Source: Ruegeria sp. HKCCD8929
GTDB taxonomy: Bacteria > Pseudomonadota > Alphaproteobacteria > Rhodobacterales > Rhodobacteraceae
Direction of reading: 5' to 3'
DNA: 64,000 bases
NCBI RefSeq assembly: GCF_013031405.1
Contig: NZ_WPZY01000004.1
Span: 1-64,000 of the forward strand
Each line of letters opens with the position of its first letter. Position 1 is the first letter of the stretch. Both the position numbers and the translations under genes were made by a program. Positions 1 to 8,205 of this stretch are shown piece by piece. Below the pieces are notes generated by a model. It did not search any database. It had not been told where the DNA came from and saw nothing but the letters and a program-made list of their open reading frames with translations.

Positions 1-43
1 GTCCGCCATCGCACTCGCAGCAACCGTCATCTACTGGTTATGA
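1..43 (+). CDS. 3' end of a CDS, probably a membrane protein (partial)
   Basis: Reading from base 2, thirteen codons (SAIALAATVIYWL) end at TGA 41-43. The stretch is hydrophobic, as in the last membrane helix of a permease. Too little is present to name a family, and this could be chance. Bases 44-206 hold no gene I can support. Confidence 0.3.
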   Translation, partial: SAIALAATVIYWL

Positions 44-206
44 ATCCTGACCCTAGAGCTGACGTTTCTGCTCCTCGCAGCATCTAGGCTCATGAAATGT
101 CAACAATGCACAATCGAATTAGTAATTAACCTCTAGACCGAAGTCAGCGCACTAAACTAGCCGTCACGGAACAGGAAAGCTAAGAGGTCGGAAAACGGAG
201 CCCACT

Positions 207-728
207 TTGGAACAACCTTTGACGTCTGCACCAAATCTTGAAACGGAACGTTTGATATTGCGCGGCCCAGAAAAAAGCGACCTAACCGAGTTCACATCCT
301 TCATGACACGTTCACCGAGAATGAGGGCGCAAGGGGAAACGGTTAGCGAAGCCCAAGCTTGGTTTGGTTTTTTGACCGGTATCGGCCATTGGCAGTGGCA
401 TGGGTTCGGATTTTTTACCTTGGCGTTGCATGGGGATAGCACCCCTCTTGGTCGGGTGGGGCTGCTCAAGCACTCCAACTGGCCACAAGTGGAGTTGGCT
501 TGGCATCTTTTTGATGCGGCTGAGGGCAATGGCTACGCAACAGAAGCCGCCTATGCTGTTCGCAATTGGGCGCATCAATGCCATGGTTTGACTCAGCTGG
601 TCAGCTACATTCATCACGAAAACCGTCGTTCACAGGCAGTTGCGAAACGTCTTGGTGCAGAGACTGATGGCACTCGCGCTGCCCATGAACCAGAAGCGGA
701 GGTTTGGCTTCACCCTGCAGCAGGATGA
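207..728 (+). CDS. GNAT-family N-acetyltransferase (RimJ/RimL type)
   Basis: A 173-residue single-domain protein of the size usual for RimJ/RimL-like GNATs, which transfer acetyl from acetyl-CoA to an amine. The N-terminus has the family signature TERLILRGPEKSD, the centre has the strand ending ELAWHLFDAAEGNGYATEA (residues about 96-114, the acetyl-CoA loop region), and the C-terminal part has HHENRRSQAVAKRLGAE, the usual asparagine/serine helix. The start is TTG at 207; GGAG at 197-200 sits six bases upstream, and no ATG fits better. It stands alone, so the substrate is unknown (small molecule or protein N-terminus). Confidence 0.85.
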   Translation: MEQPLTSAPNLETERLILRGPEKSDLTEFTSFMTRSPRMRAQGETVSEAQAWFGFLTGIGHWQWHGFGFFTLALHGDSTPLGRVGLLKHSNWPQVELAWHLFDAAEGNGYATEAAYAVRNWAHQCHGLTQLVSYIHHENRRSQAVAKRLGAETDGTRAAHEPEAEVWLHPAAG

Positions 729-945
729 TTGCCGACGCAGTGACAACTGCTAGGCCCACCAGTCGTTAATAGGGCAGCCATGGGCTAGCCGCCGATTTCC
801 GTGTAGAGGCTGGGCGCAGTTGCCGGATGACTGTTCAATGTGGACTTTGCGGACGTCCGACATTGACTGTTCAAGGTCCGTTCCGGGACCGATTAGACTA
901 GTTTCGTTCTGACCGAAACAGCCTCGAATGGTCATGGTGCTGCGC

Positions 946-1359
946 TCATTTGTCGGTAGTCCAGGGATCATAGGTGCCGAAGTTCCACAATTGCCCTTCT
1001 GGATCGCGGCAGCTGAACACACGCCCCCCATAGTCTTCATCTTTGGGCTCCATCGTGATCTCGGCACCTGCAGCACGCGCTTTTTCGCAGACGTAGTCGA
1101 CGTCATCGACAACAATGTAAGGGCTTTGCGAGATGCCGCCGAGGGAGCGAGCGGTAGTCTGAAATGCGCCAAACGCGTCATCGCGCGCACTACCGAGCAT
1201 GATCATCGCGTTGCCAAGCGTCAGTTGTGCATGTGCGATGCCGTCGTGGCCGTCATCGACGACCAAGTGTCGGTCAAAACCGAAAGCACCACACAACCAT
1301 TCGATCATCCTAGGAGCATCTTCATAACGAATTGTGGGAATGATATTGGAACCTTTCAT
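946..1359 (-). CDS. VOC-superfamily (glyoxalase/bleomycin resistance-like) protein
   Basis: 137 residues beginning MKGSNIIPTIRYEDA. ATG at 1359 is preceded by GGAG at good spacing; an upstream in-frame ATG at 1392 lacks this. The fold is the beta-alpha-beta-beta-beta pair of VOC proteins: the first module ends with the subunit AQLTLGNAMIMLGSA, the second has SPYIVVDDVDYVCEKA and closes with FSCRDPEGQLWNFGTYDPW, the usual terminal strand. PhnB-like and bleomycin-resistance-like members share this layout. The substrate cannot be read from the sequence. It lies tail to tail with the GNAT gene, with about 217 featureless bases (729-945) between them. Confidence 0.8.
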   Translation of the reverse strand: MKGSNIIPTIRYEDAPRMIEWLCGAFGFDRHLVVDDGHDGIAHAQLTLGNAMIMLGSARDDAFGAFQTTARSLGGISQSPYIVVDDVDYVCEKARAAGAEITMEPKDEDYGGRVFSCRDPEGQLWNFGTYDPWTTDK

Positions 1360-1433
1360 GGGCGCTCTCCGAACTTCTTTTGTCAGAAGCATGCCTTAGG
1401 GCGTTGGCCTTGAATTGAAGATTTCGGAACTGG

Positions 1434-2237
1434 TCACAAGTGTAGCCTGGGTTCCGATGGCCGCACACTCCTCGCCCAGGTCGTTGGCAGCTCTCCTGCG
1501 AATTCGTGAAAGGCTCGGATCAGGTGCGCTTGGTCTGAATACCCTGCAGCCGCCGCGATATCGGCCCAATCGGCATTGTCAGAGCAAAGGGCAAACGTCC
1601 GCGCACGCTGAAAGCGGAGCATGCGCGCCGCTGTGACAGGACGTATGCCGGTTTCCTGCCGAAACCGCGTCCTGAGATGTCGTGTGCTCCACCCGATGGC
1701 GGCAGCGGTATCCGACACCGTGTTTCCCTGCGCCAGCAAGCGCCATGATTTTTGAATGTGGATTGAGGCCGCATGACCGAACCTGGGCGCGAGAAACCGC
1801 TCGATCAGTTCAAACCGTACCTGCCAGTCTGTAACCCCGTGAAGTTGGTCGTGGATCGCGTCGTACTCTCCTTCGAACCGATCAACTGCTCTTAAATCAA
1901 CGACCTGCGCAGCAAGCTCGGCGGCGGCGCCTCCGAACAACCGCGAAGCGCCCAGCGGTGTCAAATCGACCTGCAACAGTTCGGCTCCCGCATCGCAGGA
2001 TACAGCCACCGGGCCAGCGAAAAGACCAGCGGTGAAGCTGGAGTTGCGGTTGACATCGCCGTCGCGTCCGAGCCGGATATCCCATGGTGGGCCAAGATTG
2101 AACACGATCGGAAAGACGAGCTCGGCGGTTTCCAGAAACCAACTTGGTTTCGTCTTTGATGAATAGCCCGAAATTCGGGCAATCAGCCCACCGACTGCTC
2201 GAGAGGGTGGACGAGAAAGAAATACCGGACCGGCCAT
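1434..2237 (-). CDS. AraC-family transcriptional regulator
   Basis: 267 residues from ATG 2237 (MAGPVFLSRPPS); an in-frame ATG 39 bases upstream is less likely. The N-terminal 150 residues resemble the ligand-sensing region found in many one-component AraC regulators (ETAELVFPIVFNLGPPWDI). The C-terminal 100 residues carry the two helix-turn-helix units: VSDTAAAIGWSTRHLRTRF and WADIAAAAGYSDQAHLIRAF followed by HEFAGELPTTW, the conserved second-HTH tail. The ligand and targets are unknown. It sits between the VOC gene and the metallopeptidase gene on the same strand, but gaps of 70-120 bases argue against a tight operon. Confidence 0.85.
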   Translation of the reverse strand: MAGPVFLSRPPSRAVGGLIARISGYSSKTKPSWFLETAELVFPIVFNLGPPWDIRLGRDGDVNRNSSFTAGLFAGPVAVSCDAGAELLQVDLTPLGASRLFGGAAAELAAQVVDLRAVDRFEGEYDAIHDQLHGVTDWQVRFELIERFLAPRFGHAASIHIQKSWRLLAQGNTVSDTAAAIGWSTRHLRTRFRQETGIRPVTAARMLRFQRARTFALCSDNADWADIAAAAGYSDQAHLIRAFHEFAGELPTTWARSVRPSEPRLHL

Positions 2238-2353
2238 GGGACCAGCATAGCAGGTCACGCAAGCGTACTTCCACATTGCGGACGTTCGACGGTGGCGCCG
2301 AATTGATCAACAAAGGCTCAAACTGCCAGCTCGCCCGGGCAAAGAACAACCGC

Positions 2354-2740
2354 TCAAGTCCACCATTGGTCGATGGCCGCTATCTCCTCGTCAGTCCATC
2401 CGAAATGATGGGCGAATTCATGAATAATAACATGCGCGATCAACTCGTTGAGCTCGACATTGCCGCGATCGCGCCACTCCGCCATGATCGGCTGTCGGAA
2501 GAGCCAGACAACATCCGGAGGCGGCGCCATGTCGAGAACCGATTTCTCGGTCATAGGAGTTCCTTCGTAGAGCCCCGTCAGCTCGTGTGGATCCGCGACG
2601 CCAAGATCGTCCAGCATGGTGGGCGCAGGCCACTCGGCGACGCGCAGAACGACGTTTTCTGCAGCGGGCCGGAAAGCCCTCGGCAAGGAAGCGACAGTGG
2701 CGTGAGCGATCTTTTCGAAGTGAGCAAGGTCGTTGTGCAT
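2354..2740 (-). CDS. Minimal zinc metallopeptidase-like protein (HExxH)
   Basis: 128 residues from ATG 2740 (MHNDLAHFEKIA). The family (small 'metallopeptidase family' or zincin-like proteins, common in alphaproteobacteria) is recognised by VELNELIAHVIIHEFAHHFG near the C-terminus, containing HEFAH with the downstream acidic pair WTDEEIAAID. The mid-region LTGLYEGTPMTEKSV and the run DVVWLFRQPIMAEW are also family hallmarks. No signal peptide is visible, so it is probably cytoplasmic. Its biological role is not established. Bases 2741-2993 hold nothing I recognise. Confidence 0.8.
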   Translation of the reverse strand: MHNDLAHFEKIAHATVASLPRAFRPAAENVVLRVAEWPAPTMLDDLGVADPHELTGLYEGTPMTEKSVLDMAPPPDVVWLFRQPIMAEWRDRGNVELNELIAHVIIHEFAHHFGWTDEEIAAIDQWWT

Positions 2741-2993
2741 GCACAGTATGTGGTTTCTTGGAACGGAGTATTGAACCGCAAAGCCGGAGCGAGGCAGATC
2801 TTGCGCCTGGCGCGAACCAAGGCTTCGGCCCATAAGAGACGTTCACCACTGTCTCCAGCGCCGCAGTGCGGCTTCCCCAGACCGGCCATTCGCTGCTCGC
2901 GCAAAATATGGAGCCAGCCGAAATCACAGATTGCTACCCAGGCTTGCCCTTGACCACTGTCGGCTTTCGCTGCGGTGCGGCCCGTAATTCCTG

Positions 2994-3378
2994 ATGGGTT
3001 GGATGGCTCCTGCTCCAACCGGCGTTGCGATGCGCCATAGTGCAGGTGTCTAAGTCTGCTTTTGAGAGGAGCCACCCCATGCAGGTTGCCACCATCGGCG
3101 TGGATCTGGCCAAGAACGTTTTTCAGATCCATGCAATTGCCGAGGATTATGTCGTCGTCTTCAATCGCCCGCTTCGACGTGCGCAAGCACTGCCGTTCTT
3201 CGCCTCGCTGAAGCCGCGCCTCATTGGCATGGAGTCTTGCAGTAGCGCCCATCACTGGGCTCGCGAACTGACCACCCTGGGCCACGACGTGCGTCTGATC
3301 CCGCCAATGTACGTGAAGCCATACGTCAAGCGAGGGAAGTCTGATGCCATCGATGCAGAAGCGATATGCGAAGCGGTG
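2994..3378 (+). mobile_element. Left part of an IS110/IS1111-family insertion sequence (truncated)
   Basis: The first 100 codons from ATG 3079 are the N-terminal DEDD catalytic region of an IS110-family transposase: IGVDLAKNVFQIH (first Asp), LIGMESCSSAHHWARELT (Glu), and YVKPYVKRGKSDAIDAEAI (the conserved SDxxDAEAI block). The rest of the transposase and the right IS end are missing. A good ribosome site, GAGAGGAG, lies just upstream of ATG 3079. The upstream boundary near 2994 is estimated from where family-like sequence appears to begin. Confidence 0.75.
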
Positions 3379-4299
3379 ATGCGGGAGCTTGAGCACGAAA
3401 TCGGCATCGTCAGCTACTACGCAGGTGCAGAGATGGACCCGCTTGCCCGCGTGCAGAGCATTCCGGAACTACAAGTGACCGAGGCCTGGATGTTCAGCAG
3501 GTATCTGAAGACCGTCATCGACATCCGGACGGGCCTGATCACGATGACGGTCCGCGCCCGAACCGCGCAGGATGCGACCCGGTTTTCCGAAGCGATCCTT
3601 GTCAGGACCGAGGCCCATGTGAACGATCTGGCCGAGGCGCTGTTTTCCGAGCAAATCTCGCAGGAAGAAAGAACCGTGGCTCAAACGCGGGAGAACCTAG
3701 AGCGTGCCCGGCTGTCGCTCATCAAGGTGCAGATCGCCAGCGGAGAAGCCAACCCGCGTGCCCGGATCGAGGGGATCTATGGCGCCATTGCCAGCCTGGA
3801 ACGGGATCTGCTGGATCTCGAGGCCGGGAATGCCCGCAACATCATCGCTGGTCATTCCGAGACGAATTCGGAGATGCGAAAGCCGCGCGAGCAGGAGGCG
3901 CCGCTCAAAGCCCGCATCGACACCCAACGCACGCGTCTGATCGATGACAGCGCGGGTCCTTCGTTGAACGAGCGTCTTGTGGATTATGACTCGGCGCTGG
4001 TTCAGGTCGAACTGGCCGAACGATCCTGGGCCGCCGCACTTTTAACACTGGAAGAGGCCCGGTACGCTGCAGCGCTGGGTGCGGCCCGATTTCAGGTTGT
4101 GGTCCCTCCTCAAACAGCCGGGATCGCAACTTTTCCGCGCCGGGTGGAAGTCACCGCACTCGCGCTGTTTTTATCCGCCATCTTCCTGGCAGGGCTGCGT
4201 GTGTTTTTTGGTACGGCCGGTACGCTTAAATGCGACAAGGTGACTATCGCCGATGAGATTGAATTCCGAGGTGCACTGAGGCGACGCAGCATCCTGTGA
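3079..4299 (+). pseudogene. In-frame fusion of IS110 transposase N-terminus with a KpsE/BexC-type capsule export protein fragment
   Basis: One open frame of 406 codons joins two unrelated parts. Residues 1-100 are an IS110 transposase N-terminus. From about residue 101 (base 3379) the protein becomes a polysaccharide co-polymerase-like inner-membrane protein of the KpsE/BexC/CtrB type: LARVQSIPELQVTEAWMFSRYL, then DIRTGLITMTVRARTAQDA (the family beta block), a long coiled coil (residues about 180-330), and a C-terminal membrane helix (VTALALFLSAIFLAGLRVFF). The native N-terminal helix of the export protein is missing. The last 30 residues after the helix do not look native. No other capsule genes are nearby, so this is most likely a decayed fragment, although the frame is still open. 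Confidence 0.75.
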
Positions 4300-4362
4300 T
4301 ATTGCCCCTCGGCAACGTCGGGTTGTCTTTGTGGGAGGGCATGGCGGATCGGAGGATCAGTC

Positions 4363-4816
4363 ATGGAAACACCAAACCTACCTGCCGTTCGCGCGCTTCG
4401 CCCAGCTTGGAACAAGATACATATCGTCGGTCAGAAGCGGCCGCTAAAACCTAAGCATGTCTGGGCGATCCGAGTTCGACTGGAACTAGCCGAGACCACC
4501 GTGATCTCGCGTTGTTCAACATGGCAATCGACAGCAAGTTACGCGGCCGTGATCTGGTAAAGATGAAAATCGCCGACGTAACGGCCTCTGGTCAGATTAA
4601 AGAACGGGCGTCAGTCTTGCAGAGCAAGACGCAGAAACCTGTGCGTTTCGAGATATCTGAAGGAACGCGTGCCTCCGTCGCGAAGTGGATTGAAGACGAA
4701 CTCATGATCGGATCAGAATACCTGTGGCTCGAGGTCTGTTGCAAAGTTCAGTCCATTTGCGTTCGGGCAGATTACGTTGTGATCACTCTGATGCCGTTGC
4801 GAATACCCACATAAGG
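4363..4816 (+). pseudogene. Frameshifted tyrosine recombinase/integrase remnant
   Basis: From ATG 4363 the protein reads as the start of a compact site-specific recombinase common on proteobacterial plasmids (ALRPAWNKIHIVGQKRPLKPKHVWAIRVRLELAE). The frame then breaks at about 4494-4510; the next part continues one frame over from about 4500 (RDLALFNMAIDSKLRGRDLVKMK, then KTQKPVRFEISEGTRASVAKWI and MIGSEYLW). After about 4730 the match fades and the catalytic His-x-x-Arg and Tyr region is absent. It is therefore non-functional, with at least one frameshift and a lost 3' half. Confidence 0.7.
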
Positions 4817-5116
4817 ATTGCGGGCGAAGATTTTGGTTCCGGAGTTTTTCAACAGACTCTGTGCACCGCAGTCGCTGCCGCTTTGGAATTGCTGCGTGAC
4901 GCATAAATGTCCGCAATGCGAAAGCTGCATCGCGGCGTCAAATCGGATGGTCACCCGCCTTCTTGTGGCTGGTGTGGGCTTTCACACCCTGATCCATCTA
5001 TGTAAATCCAGCCCTTTGCCCGGTTTCACGCCGTTCAGCAAACTGGTGGCAGTGGTTTTGGGGTAGACTTTTAACGCATGCGCTCGCAGGTGGGGAAAAG
5101 ACTTTGTCTGCGGGTA
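4817..5116. other. Intergenic stretch with probable insertion-sequence debris
   Basis: About 300 bases without a convincing gene. The short run GAGTTTTTCAACAGACTC near 4847-4864 resembles the terminal sequence of IS elements seen widely in proteobacteria. With the broken transposase and recombinase to the left, this marks 3.0-5.1 kb as a scar of repeated insertion and deletion. Confidence 0.4.
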
Positions 5117-5656
5117 TCAAGAGTCAGCGGCTCTACCGTTTTCCTTCCAGTTCTGTTTGAGCAGGAACTGGTTTTTGAAGTTTTTGAGGCCGGGCATGAC
5201 ATCGGCGTTGGCGATGTCGTCGCGGGTGTGGATTTCGCGCTCCAGAAACCCTTTCAGCGCGTCATCATCGTCGCTGACAAGCTCGATGATCAGATCGTAG
5301 CGCCCCGCGACCCAGAGGATGAATACCACGCGCGGGTCGTTCTCCAGCCGCGCGGCAACCTGCCGGGGCGAGACGCCCGAGGCTACGTTGATGCCGATCA
5401 TGGCGTCGGTAGTGTATTCCGTGGCCACTGGATCGGACATAGCCACGATCCGTAGCATGTTGTTCTGGCGCAAACCGTTCACGCGGTTGCGGATGGTTCC
5501 TTCGGAGACATCCAGCCGCTGCGCGATCTCGGAAAACGCCATCCGCCCGTCCATCTGCAACAGCCGGATGATCTGCTGGTTCAGATCGTCCCCCGGTGAG
5601 CGGATGCCTTGATGCGTGCGTTTTGCCCGTGTTGGTGAGTTCTGCCGATCCGCCAT
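5117..5656 (-). CDS. Lrp/AsnC-family transcriptional regulator
   Basis: 179 residues from ATG 5656 (MADRQNSPTRAKR). An N-terminal winged helix-turn-helix (residues about 25-75: LNQQIIRLLQMDGRMAFSEIA, then VSEGTIRNRVNGL) is followed by the RAM ligand-binding domain (IGINVASGVSPRQVAARLENDP, then VVFILWVAGRYDLIIELVSDDDD). These proteins form octamers that bind amino acids or related effectors. It is divergent from the Rieske oxygenase operon at 6099, so it most likely controls that operon and itself. A nested inverted repeat at 5883-5915 in the shared 442-bp interval is the best operator candidate. Confidence 0.9.
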   Translation of the reverse strand: MADRQNSPTRAKRTHQGIRSPGDDLNQQIIRLLQMDGRMAFSEIAQRLDVSEGTIRNRVNGLRQNNMLRIVAMSDPVATEYTTDAMIGINVASGVSPRQVAARLENDPRVVFILWVAGRYDLIIELVSDDDDALKGFLEREIHTRDDIANADVMPGLKNFKNQFLLKQNWKENGRAADS

Positions 5657-5882
5657 TTGTCCCTGGTTCGATTTCCGATTCCGCAGTTCACGATAGGGTA
5701 TGGGTCCGGAATCCACAATTGGACTGTCAAAGCTATGTAGAGCGAGGACTTCGGATCGTGGCCGATTCTGCCCCGTTGTTGCGAGTCTCGGCAAATTTTG
5801 TAGATGCAGCCATGCGGAATTCGAAGGATTCTGCAATGAGCTGCGAAAAAGTTCTGATAATCCGGGTGTTTCCGAAAGATGT

Positions 5883-5915
5883 CACGATTTACGCAATAAC
5901 TCTTGCGATATCGTG
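5883..5915. promoter_or_regulatory. Nested inverted repeat, candidate Lrp/AsnC operator
   Basis: CACGAT (5883-5888) pairs with ATCGTG (5910-5915), and inside it CGCAA (5892-5896) pairs with TTGCG (5903-5907). Both pairs are perfect and share one dyad centre apart from a one-base offset. It lies between the divergent regulator (start 5656) and the Rieske gene (start 6099), as expected for an autoregulatory operator. Function is inferred from position and symmetry only. Confidence 0.5.
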
Positions 5916-6098
5916 CGATTTTCGTAACATCTTTGGTGAGTATTGACGAAACGGCAATCAGGAAATCTGCACGTCGCTCAACTCCACTGGTGCGCTGACC
6001 GCACCCCAAACAGGGCGGCCCGCCGAGGACGGGTCTGAGAGGATGTTAACGCGCATGGGGAAGCGTGTTGCGCGCCCAGGCGTGGTGGGAGAACAAGC

Positions 6099-7190
6099 AT
6101 GAGCGCTGTCATGGACAGAACCAAGATATGTGACGGGCCGAAACACGGCCTGACGGCCGAAGCCTATTGCAGCGAGGAGATCTGGCTGCGCGAATGCCAG
6201 ACCGTGCTGGCAAAGAACTGGGTGTTCATCGGCTTCGCGCATCAAATCTCCAATCCGGGCGATACGCACCCGGTGACCTGCGCGGGTCAGCCGCTGCTGA
6301 CACTGCGCGGCGCCGATGGCGGCATTCAGGTGTTTCACAATGTGTGCCTGCATCGCTGCCTGACGCTGGTCGACAAGCCCAAGAATGTCGGCAAGCTGAT
6401 CCGCTGCCCCTATCACGCCTGGGCCTATGATCTAGAGGGGCGCCTGCGGGCAGCACCGCATTTCGCGGGCACCGGCAAGCAGGAATTCGACGGGTTCGAG
6501 CTGAAGGAGCACCGTCTCAAACCGGTGCGGACCCATGTCTGGCACGACTGGATCTTCGTCAATCTCGACGGTACCGCGCCCGCGTTCGAGGAGTATGCCG
6601 CGCCGCTGATCGCCCGGCTCGAGGGGATGAATTTCGACAAGGTCGAGTCGATCGGGATGCTCGATTTCGGCGAGATCGACACCAATTGGAAACTGATCAT
6701 GGAGAACTTCATTGAGCCCTACCATGTTCAGTTCGTCCATTCCTCGACCACCGATCAGCCGCTGGCGGATCACTATACGATCACCGATGGCAACTGCATC
6801 GGCAGCGCGGTGGACCTGAAACAGGAAATCGGAACCTCGGGCAGTCTGGGCGTCAGCTCGCGTTACCTGACGCTCTATCCCAACTTCATTCTGGGCCGCT
6901 ATTTCCCCGATCAATTGGGGGTGTATCTGAATATCCCTACGGGCCCCGGCAAGATGCAGCAATACCGCGCGCTCTATACCACCGAAGGGCAGACGCTGAC
7001 CGACGAGGAGGTCGAGGCGCTGAAACAGCTCTGGTGGGATGTGCACAAGGAAGACCATGAGATGGTCGAGCGCATGTATGAGGGGCGCAAATCTCCCGTC
7101 GCCGCCGATGGTGGCCTGTTGTCACCGGCGTGGGAGGACAGCGTCCGCGCCTTTCAGGACCTCATCGAACAGGATCTGGCAAGTGTTTGA
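6099..7190 (+). CDS. Rieske non-heme iron oxygenase, alpha subunit
   Basis: 363 residues. The N-terminal Rieske domain has the 2Fe-2S ligands C83-x-H85 (NVCLHRC) and C103-x2-H106 (RCPYHAWAYD). The C-terminal catalytic domain has the mononuclear iron motif ENFIEPYHVQFVH with H209 and H214. Such enzymes hydroxylate or demethylate organic substrates using O2 and electrons from a separate reductase. The length suits the single-component-type alpha subunits (choline/carnitine/stachydrine demethylase-like group) rather than alpha-beta dioxygenases, and no beta subunit or reductase is encoded here, so electrons must come from elsewhere. It is the first gene of the operon under the divergent Lrp regulator. 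Confidence 0.9.
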   Translation: MSAVMDRTKICDGPKHGLTAEAYCSEEIWLRECQTVLAKNWVFIGFAHQISNPGDTHPVTCAGQPLLTLRGADGGIQVFHNVCLHRCLTLVDKPKNVGKLIRCPYHAWAYDLEGRLRAAPHFAGTGKQEFDGFELKEHRLKPVRTHVWHDWIFVNLDGTAPAFEEYAAPLIARLEGMNFDKVESIGMLDFGEIDTNWKLIMENFIEPYHVQFVHSSTTDQPLADHYTITDGNCIGSAVDLKQEIGTSGSLGVSSRYLTLYPNFILGRYFPDQLGVYLNIPTGPGKMQQYRALYTTEGQTLTDEEVEALKQLWWDVHKEDHEMVERMYEGRKSPVAADGGLLSPAWEDSVRAFQDLIEQDLASV

Positions 7191-7208
7191 ACGGAAGGAA
7201 CAAGACAA

Positions 7209-7646
7209 ATGAGTGAACCCATTTCCAACGGGTTTCGCCTGGCCCATACGATGATGCGGGTCATGGACATGGAAAAGTCACTGGAATTCTACTGTGGAAT
7301 TCTGGGAATGCAGGTGCTGCGCCGCACGGACTATCCCGAAGGCAAGTTCACCAACACTTTCATCGGCTATGGCCCCGAGGCCGAGTCTCCGACTTTGGAG
7401 CTGACCGCCAACTGGGATCAGGAAGAGCCTTACGAAAAAGGCAATGGCTGGGGTCATATCTGTATCGAGACGCCGGATGTCTACAAGGCCTGCGAACAGC
7501 TCGCCGCTGCCGGGGTGAACATCACCCGCCCGCCGGGGCCGATGAAGAACGGCACAAGGGTGATCGCCTTCTGCGAGGACCCGGACGGCTACAAGGTCGA
7601 ACTGAACGAATCCATCCTGAAACACCTGGCCAGCGAAGGGGCATAA
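7209..7646 (+). CDS. Lactoylglutathione lyase-like VOC protein (GloA type)
   Basis: 145 residues with close resemblance to glyoxalase I: HTMMRVMDMEKSLEFYCGILGM at the N-terminus, TLELTANWDQEEPYEKGNGWGHI in the middle (the Glu and His positions are metal ligands in the family), and ITRPPGPMKNGTRVIAFCEDPDGYKVEL at the C-terminus, each cited here only as key blocks. Glyoxalase I isomerises the glutathione hemithioacetal of methylglyoxal. Placement between an oxygenase and a cupin suggests a dedicated role on a pathway product, perhaps a glutathione adduct. It starts 18 bases after the Rieske stop, with GGAAGGAAC upstream. Confidence 0.85.
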   Translation: MSEPISNGFRLAHTMMRVMDMEKSLEFYCGILGMQVLRRTDYPEGKFTNTFIGYGPEAESPTLELTANWDQEEPYEKGNGWGHICIETPDVYKACEQLAAAGVNITRPPGPMKNGTRVIAFCEDPDGYKVELNESILKHLASEGA

Positions 7647-7649
7647 CCC

Positions 7650-8048
7650 ATGGGCGATCAACCGCAGCTTTTCAAGTTCGACCTGGTCCAGGAACGCTAC
7701 GACGCCATGGACGACAGCGACACTTACATCAAACCGATGGTCACCAGTGAATTCAGCAAGTCCATGTGCGGCGGCATCAATGTGCTGAACAACATCAAGG
7801 TGCCGTGGGACCTGACCTGTGACGAGATCATCTATTGTCTGGAGGGCACCTTCCGCTTGGTTTGCGATGGCGAAAGCTACATCTGCAACCGCGGTGATGT
7901 GCTCTTTGTCCCCAAGGACAATCACATCTCATATGAGGCGGACGGGAAATGCGTGATCTTCTACGCCGCCTATCCCCACAACTGGAAACAACTGGCCGGT
8001 ATCACCGAAGTCCCGGGCATCGACCCCGCGGATTTCGTCCCCGGCTGA
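7650..8048 (+). CDS. Small cupin-domain protein
   Basis: 132 residues forming one cupin barrel. Motif 1 is degenerate (WDLTCDEIIYCLEGTFRLVCDGE) and motif 2 is NRGDVLFVPKDNHISYEADGK. The usual HxH of motif 1 is replaced by LTCDE, so metal binding may differ from typical cupins; the EutQ-like group shows a similar lack. It starts four bases after the preceding stop, so it is translationally linked to the glyoxalase-like gene. The reaction is not evident. Confidence 0.75.
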   Translation: MGDQPQLFKFDLVQERYDAMDDSDTYIKPMVTSEFSKSMCGGINVLNNIKVPWDLTCDEIIYCLEGTFRLVCDGESYICNRGDVLFVPKDNHISYEADGKCVIFYAAYPHNWKQLAGITEVPGIDPADFVPG

Positions 8049-8072
8049 AACAGAGAGGTTTCCCGCAACCGG

Positions 8073-8095
8073 GCGCCGGATCCCGTGACCGGCGC
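8073..8095 (+). terminator. Intercistronic stem-loop
   Basis: GCGCCGG (8073-8079) and CCGGCGC (8089-8095) form a perfect 7-bp stem with a 9-base loop in the 157-bp gap between the cupin and the glutamine-synthetase-like gene. No U-run follows, so it more likely attenuates or stabilises mRNA than stops transcription fully. Confidence 0.4.
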
Positions 8096-8205
8096 TTGGT
8101 CCTGAACTGAACGACACGACGCGCGGCCCGTTCGCGCGATGCACCGCTGACCGGCCCCGGGCAGCGAACGATAGTTGATTGCCTATCCACTGGGAGGACA
8201 CAGAA

